Shown in pieces: positions 56,243-64,000 of a stretch of 64,000 nucleotides of DNA. Position 1 is the stretch's first letter. Every line of letters starts with the position of its first letter. Both the position numbers and the translations under genes were made by a program. The notes below the pieces were generated by a model. That model worked only from the letters and a program-made list of their open reading frames with translations. It did no database searches and was not told where the DNA came from. This stretch comes from Pigmentibacter ruber (lineage in GTDB: Bacteria; Bdellovibrionota_B; Oligoflexia; Silvanigrellales; Silvanigrellaceae): assembly GCF_009792895.1 (NCBI RefSeq), contig NZ_WSSC01000005.1, positions 186,001 through 250,000 of the forward strand, given 5' to 3'.

Positions 56243-57049
56243 CTAGACATCTTCAACAAGTGGGTGTTCTAAGAAGTGAGCTTCTACTTCCATTTTGGTA
56301 AAAAATTTCTCATTGCAGACAGTACATCTGTATTGAGCATTTTCGCGAGAGAAGGGTTTTTGATTGGGTTTTCTATACAAAACTGGTTTTTCAACTTCTT
56401 GCGGGGTTTGTTTTATATCAGCTTCATGATCCATAGGATCACCTGTGCTCACAGTTTCCTCTTCAGACGGTGGCGGTTCTACAGCAGGTTCCGCTTGAGC
56501 CTGCATAACATCAGACTCTGAAGATTCTATACTTACTTCCTCTGGTGTAGCTTCTACATTTTCAGTTTCTTCTGGGAGGTTTGCAACTGCTCGCATAGGA
56601 GCTCTATAAGCTACTGAATTTTTTGGGATTGAAGAACCTAAGGTTCCTTGCCTCGATGTTAACTTATCACGTTTTGTTTTCTCAGCTTTTTCAGCTAGTC
56701 CCGAAAACAAATTGTGTAAGTGATCTCCTAAAACTTTTGGAAAGCGGCTAAATTGCAGATCGCGAATCACGCAAAGAGCGGTATCTTCTTGATTAGTATA
56801 AGTTTTTCCGCATAAAAGGCATAAATAAGTTTGTGTGTCATTTTTTGTGGCGATAACAGGTAACGATTGAATACTCAAAGCGTTATTAGTCAAACATTTC
56901 CATGCGTCATTAGGATTTGTAAATCTTTTCCCGCATAAGCCACAAACATAACACCCTGGGCCTTTCATAACTCTACATAATCTCTGCATAGGTGATAGGA
57001 GACCTGCAGACGGTTTCAAAAAAGATTGAATGTTTCTTGGAATTCCCAT
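56243..57049 (-). CDS. C2H2-type zinc-finger protein
   Basis: A 268-aa protein with three zinc-binding segments: CGLCGKRFTNPNDAWKC (about 36-52), CLLCGKTYTNQEDTALC (about 76-92), and a classical C2H2 finger YRCTVCNEKFFTKMEVEAHFLEH near residues 240-262 (C-x2-C-x12-H-x3-H). Between them is a Glu/Pro/Ser-rich, probably disordered linker. Classical C2H2 fingers are uncommon in bacteria. A DNA- or protein-binding role is likely. Divergent from the ferredoxin gene. Confidence 0.75.
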   Translation of the reverse strand: MGIPRNIQSFLKPSAGLLSPMQRLCRVMKGPGCYVCGLCGKRFTNPNDAWKCLTNNALSIQSLPVIATKNDTQTYLCLLCGKTYTNQEDTALCVIRDLQFSRFPKVLGDHLHNLFSGLAEKAEKTKRDKLTSRQGTLGSSIPKNSVAYRAPMRAVANLPEETENVEATPEEVSIESSESDVMQAQAEPAVEPPPSEEETVSTGDPMDHEADIKQTPQEVEKPVLYRKPNQKPFSRENAQYRCTVCNEKFFTKMEVEAHFLEHPLVEDV

Positions 57050-57204
57050 AGTATCTTTCTAAGAAATAATAGGGTGGTAACTTCAAGCATTCCTTTTATA
57101 TATATCGGAAAGTTGTTAAAAAACTAAATATTGCTATCACCAGAAAACTCATATAGGAGTATTTGGAACATCCAGTAAAGGGTGGTCTTAGGAAGGAAAA
57201 AAAA

Positions 57205-57486
57205 ATGCCAATTCTCTCAATAAAAACAGATAAAAAAAATATAAATGTTGAAATGGGTGCATCTATTATTGATGTTTGTGAAAATGAAGAAACAAGTATT
57301 TTATTTGGATGTCGTGATGGTGCTTGTGGTGCCTGTATGATTAAAGTTGTAGAGAATCCTTCCAATTTAAGTAAAATGGAAGATCATGAAAGAGACTTTC
57401 TTGAAACTATGGCAGCAAGAGAAGATGAACGGCTTGCGTGTCAATGTAAAGTACTTGGTGATGTTACAATAGAAGTTTCAGAATAA
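57205..57486 (+). CDS. Plant-type [2Fe-2S] ferredoxin
   Basis: I start at ATG 57205 after GGAAGGAA (93 aa). The Cys ligands are in GCRDGACGACMIKV (CxxxxCxxC) and LACQC, and MEDHERDFLETM is the usual spacer. It is an electron carrier for an unidentified partner. It lies 38 bases upstream of dapF. Confidence 0.9.
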   Translation: MPILSIKTDKKNINVEMGASIIDVCENEETSILFGCRDGACGACMIKVVENPSNLSKMEDHERDFLETMAAREDERLACQCKVLGDVTIEVSE

Positions 57487-57524
57487 GTTTTTTAATAAAA
57501 GTTTTCTTCTTGATAGGATTTCTT

Positions 57525-58478
57525 ATGAATTTTCAAGAAAATATTGCTTTTGAAAAATATCATGGAGCAGGAAACGATTTTATTTTTATTGCACACGATA
57601 TTCTTTCTTCTTTTACTAAATTACAAGAATTAAAAAACTTTGCTTTTCGCCTATGCAATAGGAATACGGGAATTGGGGCTGATGGTATTGTTTTTTATAA
57701 ATTTTTATCAAATGCTAAGTCTTTAAACAAAATCGAAATTCTAATTATCAATTCTGATGCTAGTATTCCTGAAACTTGTGGGAATGCATTGCGCTGCCTA
57801 GGCTTAAAGTTAATAAAAGATAAATTCTGGAATGGGAATTTATTGTTACCTGTTAATTATATTTATCCATCAAGTCTAGATGATCTTTCTGAGCTAATGT
57901 TTTTACAACAAACTCAACCTTTTGCTATTTTACAATCTGCTCAGTTTTCAGTTTCAGATAAAGTAGCAAGTGTGCAAGTAGGAATGGGAATGGAGCAAAC
58001 TGTTGAAGAAACAAATTTTAAGAAAAACTTTGTTCTCCACATTTCTTTAGATGCAAATCCTATATTTGTCCAGTTAGCTAATCCGCATTGGGTATTTTTA
58101 TCACAAGATTTCGGTAAATTTAGTAAAAAAGAATTTAATAATTTTGGCGATTTTGCGCAAAATTCTTTGCGTGAGAATATTTCTAATGGTCCAGTTCCAA
58201 AGGCTAATATTGGGATGCTCTGGCAAAAACCAAATAAAGAGTTTTGTTTAGTGGTTTATGAACGGGGAGCAGGATTGACTGAATGTTGCGGTTCTGGCGG
58301 GGTTGCAGCAAGAATAGCCTTAGAAAAATTAGGAAAAATTGAAAAGAATACTGAGCTTGTTTCTTTTAAAATGCCAGGTGGCATAATTCAAATTTCTTCT
58401 CCAAATTCTATACCGCAATTTTCTGATCAAAGACTTTTGATTGGTCCAGCTGAATTTGTTTTTAACGGAACAATTTAA
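57525..58478 (+). CDS. dapF: Diaminopimelate epimerase
   Basis: I start at ATG 57525 with AGGA upstream (317 aa). FEKYHGAGNDFIF opens the family. The two catalytic cysteines are in PETCGNALRCLG and TECCGSGGVAA. It converts LL-DAP to meso-DAP for lysine and peptidoglycan. The first catalytic-site motif varies from DGSxxExCGN. Length is 40 residues over the usual ~275, with insertions. Convergent with the OppA2 gene at a 7-base gap. Confidence 0.9.
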   Translation: MNFQENIAFEKYHGAGNDFIFIAHDILSSFTKLQELKNFAFRLCNRNTGIGADGIVFYKFLSNAKSLNKIEILIINSDASIPETCGNALRCLGLKLIKDKFWNGNLLLPVNYIYPSSLDDLSELMFLQQTQPFAILQSAQFSVSDKVASVQVGMGMEQTVEETNFKKNFVLHISLDANPIFVQLANPHWVFLSQDFGKFSKKEFNNFGDFAQNSLRENISNGPVPKANIGMLWQKPNKEFCLVVYERGAGLTECCGSGGVAARIALEKLGKIEKNTELVSFKMPGGIIQISSPNSIPQFSDQRLLIGPAEFVFNGTI

Positions 58479-58485
58479 TTTTCTA

Positions 58486-60117
58486 TCAACTCTTTTTACC
58501 GTGTTCAACAATATAAAATTCTTTACTTCTATAATTATCCTGTGGATTGCGGAAATAAGCACCTTGGACATATTTTTTTATTAATCTACTATTTGTACTT
58601 GAGTATATTGGTGATACTGGAAATTCATCCATTGCTAGTTTACTAGCTTCTTCAAGTAATTTCTTTCTTTTGTTTTGATCACTCTCTTTTTCTGCTTGCA
58701 TCATAAGTGCGTCGAATTTTGCATTTTTATAACCACCGACGTTTTGTACGTTGTTACTTTCAAGCAGACCTAAAAAGTTTTGTGCGTCGTTATAATCTGC
58801 ACTCCATAATTGCAAGGTAGTTTCAAAGTTTTTGTTTGATAAATTAGCTAAGTGAATTTTCCATTCTTCACTAAACATTTCTGTTTTTACACCAAGTTCT
58901 TTATTCCAAATTGAGGTTATTGCTGTCGCATATTTTTTATCTGTTTCGTTAGTGCTATAAGTAAACTTTACAATAGCAGGTTTTTCTTTTGAATACCCAG
59001 CTTCTTGATATAGTTTTTTTGCTTTTTCTCTAATTTGTTGCTCAGATAAATTAGCCCATGTAGGTACATAATGGTCATAATTAGCTATACCAAAAGGGGG
59101 AAAATCAAAAATTGGCAATTCATTTTTTCCAGATATATATTTGGTAAAATGAGTTCGATTAATTATAATTGAAAGCGCTTCTCTTAATTTTTTATTATCA
59201 AAAGGCGGTTTAGTTGTGTTAAAGGTTAAGTAACCTACACTTAAAGATGGAAAACTTCGCAATTCTTCTGGGTATTTCATTTTTAAATTTTGGAACATTC
59301 CTGGAGGAACACCATAAGTCCAGTCTAGTTGCCCAGCTTCATACATTCTTAAGGATGCAGTTTTATCTTGTACAACAAAATTATTTACCTGATTTATTAT
59401 AGTATTTTTGCTATCCCAATAAAAAGGATTTTTCTCTAATGTGGTTTTTTCACCTACGTTCCAAGCTGTTAATTTATATGCTCCATTACTAACCATTTTA
59501 TTAGGATTAGTCCAGTTACTTTTATGTTTCTCTATAGTTTCTTTTTTTAATGGAACAAAATTTGCGCCGGAAAGTAAACTTAAAAAATATTTAACAGGAG
59601 TTTCTAACGTTATCTCTAAAGTATAGGGATTGAGTGCTTTAACACCAAGTGTTTCGGGCTTTTGTTTTCCTTCTGTTATATTTTTGGCATTTTTTATTAC
59701 TGAAGCTAAATAAGCCATTTCAGCTGCTGTTTTTGGATCAACAAAACGTCTAAAACTATAAACAAAGTCATTGGCGGTAACTGCTGAACCATCAGACCAT
59801 TTTGCATTTTTTCTGAGAAAAAAAGTATATTTTAAACCATCAGCACTAACTTTCCAATCATGAGCCCCTGCAGGAATAATAACTCCATTGGCATCATCTA
59901 TAACTAGACCTTCAAATAAATCAAAAATAATATTTGCTCCCAAATTATCCCTACAGTGTGAGGGGTCTAATGAGGAAGGTTCGCTAGAATTGTCCTTGTT
60001 TAATACCTGAACTGAAGAAAGTTTTGTACCTGGAGGAACTATTGCTGAATAAGTATTATATTGAATAGCGGAACTAAGTAATGCGAACACAAATATTTTT
60101 TTAAATTCATTAAGCAT
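58486..60117 (-). CDS. Oligopeptide-binding ABC transporter protein (OppA type), second copy
   Basis: A 543-aa SBP family 5 protein similar to the 542-aa gene at 22229-23857 (matching length, FDLFEGLVIDDANGVI, YTFFLRKNAKWSDGS, YNDAQNFLGLLE). It has a signal peptide (FVFALLSSAIQYNTYSA). Also without opp permease genes nearby. The duplicate suggests different peptide or sensing specificity. Confidence 0.92.
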   Translation of the reverse strand: MLNEFKKIFVFALLSSAIQYNTYSAIVPPGTKLSSVQVLNKDNSSEPSSLDPSHCRDNLGANIIFDLFEGLVIDDANGVIIPAGAHDWKVSADGLKYTFFLRKNAKWSDGSAVTANDFVYSFRRFVDPKTAAEMAYLASVIKNAKNITEGKQKPETLGVKALNPYTLEITLETPVKYFLSLLSGANFVPLKKETIEKHKSNWTNPNKMVSNGAYKLTAWNVGEKTTLEKNPFYWDSKNTIINQVNNFVVQDKTASLRMYEAGQLDWTYGVPPGMFQNLKMKYPEELRSFPSLSVGYLTFNTTKPPFDNKKLREALSIIINRTHFTKYISGKNELPIFDFPPFGIANYDHYVPTWANLSEQQIREKAKKLYQEAGYSKEKPAIVKFTYSTNETDKKYATAITSIWNKELGVKTEMFSEEWKIHLANLSNKNFETTLQLWSADYNDAQNFLGLLESNNVQNVGGYKNAKFDALMMQAEKESDQNKRKKLLEEASKLAMDEFPVSPIYSSTNSRLIKKYVQGAYFRNPQDNYRSKEFYIVEHGKKS

Positions 60118-60199
60118 ATTTTTTCCTCCAGAATTCTATAAATAAACAAAGCTTGTTCGTAGTTAATTTTGGAAGAGAAAAAAGTCAAGAATATCAATA

Positions 60200-60796
60200 T
60201 TATTTTTGAATTAAAGACATAAATTCATTTCGGGAAGCTAGTGAATCACGAAATTGACCATGCATTGCACTTGTGATCATGTGTGAACTTTGTTTTTTCA
60301 CGCCCCTAACGCACATACAACTGTGTTGCCCTTCAAATACAACAGCAACCCCTTGAGGCTTCAAATATTTATTTATTGCATTGGCTACCTGTTGGGTAAG
60401 CCTTTCTTGAACTTGTAAACGTTGGGCATAAACATCAACAATTCGAGCTAATTTTGAAAGGCCAACTATTCTACCATTACTTGGAATATAAGCTATATGA
60501 GCCACTCCTGAAAAACTTAATAAATGATGCTCACACATAGAATTAAATTCAATATTTCTTACTAAAACCATTTCATCGGAATCAGTTTCAAAAGTAGTTG
60601 ATAAGATTTCTTCAGGTTGGATGGAATATCCTTCAGTCATTTCTAAAAGAGCGCGACAAAAACGATCTGGAGTTTCTCTTAGACCTTCTCTATTTGGATC
60701 TTCTCCAATGTATTGGAGCAAAATTCGCACAGCTTCAGTGGCTTTTTCAGCGCTAATGTTGTTTGCACTTACTGCTTTTTTAAAATATGGACTCAT
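60200..60796 (-). CDS. folE: GTP cyclohydrolase I
   Basis: A 198-aa enzyme that opens GTP to 7,8-dihydroneopterin triphosphate, the first step of folate (and queuosine) synthesis. Zinc ligands are the MCEHH and [11 protein letters not shown] cysteines and His. [11 protein letters not shown] and [23 protein letters not shown] are signature segments. Length normal (~190-220). It starts 9 bases after yhbY. Confidence 0.95.
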   Translation of the reverse strand: MSPYFKKAVSANNISAEKATEAVRILLQYIGEDPNREGLRETPDRFCRALLEMTEGYSIQPEEILSTTFETDSDEMVLVRNIEFNSMCEHHLLSFSGVAHIAYIPSNGRIVGLSKLARIVDVYAQRLQVQERLTQQVANAINKYLKPQGVAVVFEGQHSCMCVRGVKKQSSHMITSAMHGQFRDSLASRNEFMSLIQK

Positions 60797-60805
60797 ATTT
60801 ACTCC

Positions 60806-61150
60806 TTAAAGTTTTTTTAGGACTATTTTGGCATCTTTCGGGTCCTTTTCCTTATACAGGATGACACTTCTTCCAATTCTTCCTATAACATGAGAGAAAT
60901 TTTGAAGCACATTTTCAAGTTCTATTTGCTCATTTTTTTTAGTCGAGGCATCGGTGTTGCTAGGTAGTTGTACTTTTATTAATTCATGTTTTTCCAATGC
61001 CAAATTTATTTCTTTCAATACATTCTCGGAAAATCCTTGGGAACCTACTTGGACTACGGGTTTGAGATGATGAGCAAGACCCTTCAACTTGGCTTTCTGT
61101 TCGCTTGAAAGTTTTTCAGTAAAATTATGGACTTTTTTATCGTTAGGCAT
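60806..61150 (-). CDS. yhbY: YhbY-family CRM-domain RNA-binding protein
   Basis: I start at ATG 61150 with AAGGAG at 9-base spacing (114 aa). The CRM domain KAKLKGLAHHLKPVVQVGSQGF, LALEKHELIKV and GRIGRSVILYK is the YhbY pattern (with the GxxG loop). It associates with pre-50S ribosomes. The extra C-terminal ~15 residues are basic. Possible transcript with folE. Confidence 0.9.
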   Translation of the reverse strand: MPNDKKVHNFTEKLSSEQKAKLKGLAHHLKPVVQVGSQGFSENVLKEINLALEKHELIKVQLPSNTDASTKKNEQIELENVLQNFSHVIGRIGRSVILYKEKDPKDAKIVLKKL

Positions 61151-61296
61151 AGAGATGAGCTCCTTCGAAGTAAAAAAAATACCTTGCAACAAAATTTGTT
61201 GAGATGCCATACTTTTTGCATAGTAATTTTAAGAATAAAAACCCTTAACTCAGAAAAAAAGATGACGATAACGAGTCTGCAACAGGGAGGATGGTA

Positions 61297-61665
61297 ATGG
61301 CCAAGAAAATACTCATCGTTGATGACTCTCGCACGATTCGGCAGCAGGTGGGCTTTACCTTGTCTAAGGAAGGTTTCGAAGTTGTAGAGGCTGAAGACGG
61401 TCAAGACGGAATAAATAAGCTACAAGGCACACCAGATATAAGCATGATTATTTCTGATGTGAACATGCCAAACATGGGCGGACTTGAAATGATTGAGGCC
61501 ATCCGGAAAATTGAGCAGTTTAAGTTTATCCCTATCATCATGCTTACTACTGAAAGTAGTGGAGATAAAGTTGAACGGGCAAAAAAAGCAGGAGCTAGTG
61601 GTTGGCTAGTAAAGCCGTTTAATCCTGAACAGCTTGTTGGTGCTGTTAAAAAACTCGCACGATAA
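61297..61665 (+). CDS. cheY: CheY-like chemotaxis response regulator
   Basis: I start at ATG 61297 with GGGAGG upstream (122 aa). A lone receiver domain: DDSRTIR with the acidic pair, ISDVNMPNMGG with the phospho-Asp (about residue 56), LTTES with the Thr, and LVKPFNP with the Lys. It would be phosphorylated by CheA downstream in the same run. The output domain is absent, so it binds the flagellar motor switch or other targets. Confidence 0.9.
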   Translation: MAKKILIVDDSRTIRQQVGFTLSKEGFEVVEAEDGQDGINKLQGTPDISMIISDVNMPNMGGLEMIEAIRKIEQFKFIPIIMLTTESSGDKVERAKKAGASGWLVKPFNPEQLVGAVKKLAR

Positions 61666-61683
61666 CGTTGAAAGGTTATTTGT

Positions 61684-62247
61684 ATGTCAGATGGTGGAGC
61701 TTCTGGAAAAGGTGGTGGTGCTAAGTTAGATGCTTTATATAAATTAAAGCATGATACTTCTGGCGTAAGAAAAAGAATTACTCCTAAAATTGAAACATAT
61801 AAACTAATTGGTTTTAAATTAAACGAAGAAGAATTTGTAATAGAAATTGAAAGAGTGAAAGAAATTGTTAAGGTACCATTAGTTACTAGAGTTTCTAAAG
61901 CACCAAATTTTGTTGAAGGTGTTGCAAATTTACGTGGAGACATTCTTCAAATAGTTAATTTTCACAAAATAATGGGACTTGAAAATTTACCTATATCTGA
62001 AAGAAGTAGAATTATAGTTCTCGATGATAAAAATGTTTTAGCAGCTATTATTGTGGACTCAGTTAGTGAAGTTATTGAAGTAGAAAAGGAAGCTGTTCAA
62101 GCTACGCCAGATATTGTAGCTGGTGAAAGATCAAAGTTTTTGAAAGGAATTATTAAGCCGCATAAACATAGAAATATTTTATGGCTAGATTGTGGAGCAA
62201 TTTATTCTGAATTTAGTGCGCAAAATGAGAAATCAAATGCAGCATAA
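61684..62247 (+). CDS. cheW: Chemotaxis coupling protein CheW
   Basis: A 187-aa protein: a ~40-residue Gly/Lys-rich N-terminal extension followed by the CheW SH3-like fold (KLIGFKLNEEEFVIEIERVKEI, GVANLRGDILQIVNF, IVLDDKNVLAAIIVDSV). It links receptors to CheA. Starts 18 bases after cheY. Confidence 0.92.
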   Translation: MSDGGASGKGGGAKLDALYKLKHDTSGVRKRITPKIETYKLIGFKLNEEEFVIEIERVKEIVKVPLVTRVSKAPNFVEGVANLRGDILQIVNFHKIMGLENLPISERSRIIVLDDKNVLAAIIVDSVSEVIEVEKEAVQATPDIVAGERSKFLKGIIKPHKHRNILWLDCGAIYSEFSAQNEKSNAA

Positions 62248-62259
62248 TTTGAGGGTTTT

Positions 62260-62568
62260 ATGACAATTCTTACTTTTGAAAATAATACTTTTAAACTATC
62301 AGGAAAACTGACAATCTATAAAGTATCAGAATTGAAAAATAAAATACTTGAAGCATATAACAAAGAAACAAAAAAAGATGCAGATTTTTTTCTTGATTTA
62401 TCTGCTGTAGAAGCTATAGATGCTGCTGTATTACAATTATTAATATCTCTAAAAATACTAATTAAAAATGGTAAAGGAAATTTAAAACTAAAAGTCAGTA
62501 CGCAAACATTTGATTCATTATTGGATTTATTTGGTATGCCTGCTGATACTTTTCCAAAAGCTGCATAA
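62260..62568 (+). CDS. STAS-domain protein in the che cluster
   Basis: A 102-aa protein: FKLSGKLTIYKVSELKNKIL, FFLDLSAVEAIDAAVLQLLIS and NLKLKVSTQTFDSLLDLFGM, a STAS fold in which the usual phosphorylatable Ser in D(S/T) is replaced by Asp-Ala (IDAAVLQ). So it may not be switched by phosphorylation. Between cheW and cheA it could adjust the sensor array. Confidence 0.85.
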   Translation: MTILTFENNTFKLSGKLTIYKVSELKNKILEAYNKETKKDADFFLDLSAVEAIDAAVLQLLISLKILIKNGKGNLKLKVSTQTFDSLLDLFGMPADTFPKAA

Positions 62569-62610
62569 GGGAGTGTAGCTAACTTTTATCAGGAGATGAG
62601 GTGCTAAGCT

Positions 62611-64000
62611 GTGAGTTATAATGAAGAGCAAATGCAGGAAATATTCTTCCAAGAAATGCGAGAAGTTTTTGAGCATATTGACAGCTGTATTCTCGTTCTA
62701 GAAAAAACTCCTGGTGATTTGGAAATAATAAAAAATTTGTTTAGAGAAGTTCATACTTTAAAAGGTTCTAGTGGTGTATTTGGTTTGAGAGAAATAGCAG
62801 ACTTAACTCACCATGCTGAAGACCTTTTGGATCGTATGCGTGAAGGAAAACTTGATCCAACTGAAGAAGTTTTTTCCGCATTGTTACGTTGTTTTGATAG
62901 ATTAAAAGAAATGATGGATGCAGCCCAAAAGAAACAAAATTTAGCATCCTTTGATAACTCTGATATAGTAAGACAATTATGTGACTTTAAAGAAATTACT
63001 GGTGAACAATTACAAGAAAAAGTTGCTGCAGGAGAAGTTGCGCCTCCTCCAACTCAAGAAAATATAAAACCAGGCGAATGCCCTTTTCACATTTCTATTA
63101 CTGGTGCAGATCAATTTTTCTTAACAGGAATAGATCCAATTACTCTAGTGTTAAATTGTCGTGATATTTCATCCGGAACATTCTCCCTTTTTACAAATAC
63201 CGCGAGAATTCCTGCGTTAACAGATATTGAGCCAGAACGTTGTTACTTTGAATTTACTTTTAATTTCGTTTCTATGGCTGAATTTAAAACAGTTCAAGAT
63301 ATTTTTGAGTTTGCAATTGGTTCCAGTAACGTAAAAATAGAAATGGATGGTATGGCCGGCGGAAATAAAGGAGGAGGTGCAGCGCCTGCACCTGCAGCAG
63401 CAGCTAAACCTGCACCAGCAGCGGCACCAGCAGCCGCAGCAGCAAAGCCTGCAGCAGCGGCGACTCCAGCTGCAGCAAAACCTGCAACCCCAGCAGCTGG
63501 AAAACCGGGAGCACCAGCAGCAGCAAAACAAGATGCTGCGCATGGTAGTAATGATGCCAATGACTTTGTTCGTTTAAAGAAAGAAAAACTAGATCAATTA
63601 ATGAATTTGGTTGGTGAATTAATTACAGTCAAAAACTTATTTGTTCACTTGGCAAATAGATTAGAAGAAGTTCTTCCAGAGAATGAAATTACTAAAGGAT
63701 TTAAAGAAGGAACAGGCCACGTAACACGCCTATCTGCACGCTTACAAGAAAGTGTAATGAATGCTCGAATGGTTCCTGTAGGTAGTGTATTTACAAAATA
63801 TACTCGTCTAGTGCGTGATGTAGCTAAAAAACTAAATAAAAAAGTAAATTTAGTAATTGAAGGTGAAGAAACTGAGCTAGATAAAACAGTTAGTGAAGCA
63901 ATTTCTGACCCTATTATGCATTTAATTCGTAACTCTATAGATCATGGTATTGAAAATTCTGAGACACGAAAAGAACGTGGCAAACCAGATACTGGTACTT
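62611..64000 (+). CDS. cheA: Chemotaxis histidine kinase CheA, C-terminus outside window
   Basis: Starts at GTG 62611 with GAGGTG upstream; the frame stays open to 64000 (463 codons visible). The Hpt domain has FREVHTLKGSSG (phospho-His near residue 51). Then a ~100-residue region that may be P2-like, an Ala/Pro/Lys-rich linker at about residues 255-310, the dimerisation domain (RLKKEKLDQLMNLVGELITV), and the N-box HLIRNSIDHGIE near residue 440. Kinase and CheW-like ends lie beyond the window. It phosphorylates CheY. Confidence 0.93.
   Translation, partial: MSYNEEQMQEIFFQEMREVFEHIDSCILVLEKTPGDLEIIKNLFREVHTLKGSSGVFGLREIADLTHHAEDLLDRMREGKLDPTEEVFSALLRCFDRLKEMMDAAQKKQNLASFDNSDIVRQLCDFKEITGEQLQEKVAAGEVAPPPTQENIKPGECPFHISITGADQFFLTGIDPITLVLNCRDISSGTFSLFTNTARIPALTDIEPERCYFEFTFNFVSMAEFKTVQDIFEFAIGSSNVKIEMDGMAGGNKGGGAAPAPAAAAKPAPAAAPAAAAAKPAAAATPAAAKPATPAAGKPGAPAAAKQDAAHGSNDANDFVRLKKEKLDQLMNLVGELITVKNLFVHLANRLEEVLPENEITKGFKEGTGHVTRLSARLQESVMNARMVPVGSVFTKYTRLVRDVAKKLNKKVNLVIEGEETELDKTVSEAISDPIMHLIRNSIDHGIENSETRKERGKPDTGT

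Noticed and set aside
61401-61943. 180-aa minus-strand frame opposite cheY and cheW
   Set aside because: It lies wholly antisense to two clear family genes and matches nothing.
63217-63577. Overlapping open frames on both strands in the Ala/Pro-rich part of cheA, including a Cys-rich minus-strand frame
   Set aside because: They are frame shadows of the GC-rich repetitive linker codons. cheA reads through continuously with proper domains on either side.

Overview
The window reads as chromosomal DNA of an AT-rich Gram-negative bacterium. It carries an LpxL-type lipid A acyltransferase, several predicted outer-membrane beta-barrels and lipoproteins, a TonB-like protein, MreB and a CheY/CheW/CheA module. 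Gene content and the Lys/Asn/Ile-rich codon use suggest a Bdellovibrionota/Oligoflexia member, perhaps near Silvanigrella. That placement is inference and was not tested by any search.

Layout. 0-6 kb (minus): tmk, holB, alpha-glucan phosphorylase, GT4 glycogen-synthase-like protein and a cut-off GH57 enzyme, closely spaced. 6-12 kb: an RRM RNA-binding protein, an envelope operon (barrel, zinc-peptidase-like lipoprotein, barrel), a BamE-like lipoprotein, and a CSSC-start barrel paired with an exported thioredoxin. 12-17 kb (minus): an operon that looks like the URC route of uracil catabolism (MmsA-type dehydrogenase, Urc1-like GTP cyclohydrolase II, Urc4/DUF1688), followed by a class III nucleotide cyclase and a small protein. 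17-22 kb: a zinc-less DksA-like protein, then a four-gene cassette of a heme-oxygenase-fold (possibly diiron) protein, two ATP-grasp ligases and an MFS exporter. This is the best candidate for an undescribed small-molecule pathway.

22-34 kb: an orphan peptide-binding protein, several unknowns, a FecR-domain protein, then rnpA-yidD-yidC-jag-mnmE without rpmH in front, a periplasmic binding protein and a zinc alcohol dehydrogenase. 34-39 kb: a decayed accessory zone with an orphan type III-like DNA methyltransferase carrying an A10 tract, a coiled-coil exported protein with 33-bp repeats, and a HerA-like ATPase remnant with a TTA-to-TAA nonsense change.

39-49 kb: exported nucleoside hydrolase, mreB, a TonB-like protein, aspartase fused to an N-terminal cyclic-nucleotide-binding domain, a STAS-like protein, a DHA2 exporter and a GNAT. 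49-53 kb: a BrnQ-like carrier, an unrecognised 497-aa protein and an N-succinylamino-acid-racemase-like enolase-superfamily enzyme. 53-55 kb: two exported proteins, the first resembling aerolysin/MTX2 pore-forming toxins. 55-61 kb: lpxL, a C2H2 zinc-finger protein, ferredoxin, dapF, a second orphan OppA, folE and yhbY. 61-64 kb: cheY, cheW, a STAS protein and the start of cheA, which runs off the window.

No tRNA, rRNA, insertion sequence or CRISPR array was seen.
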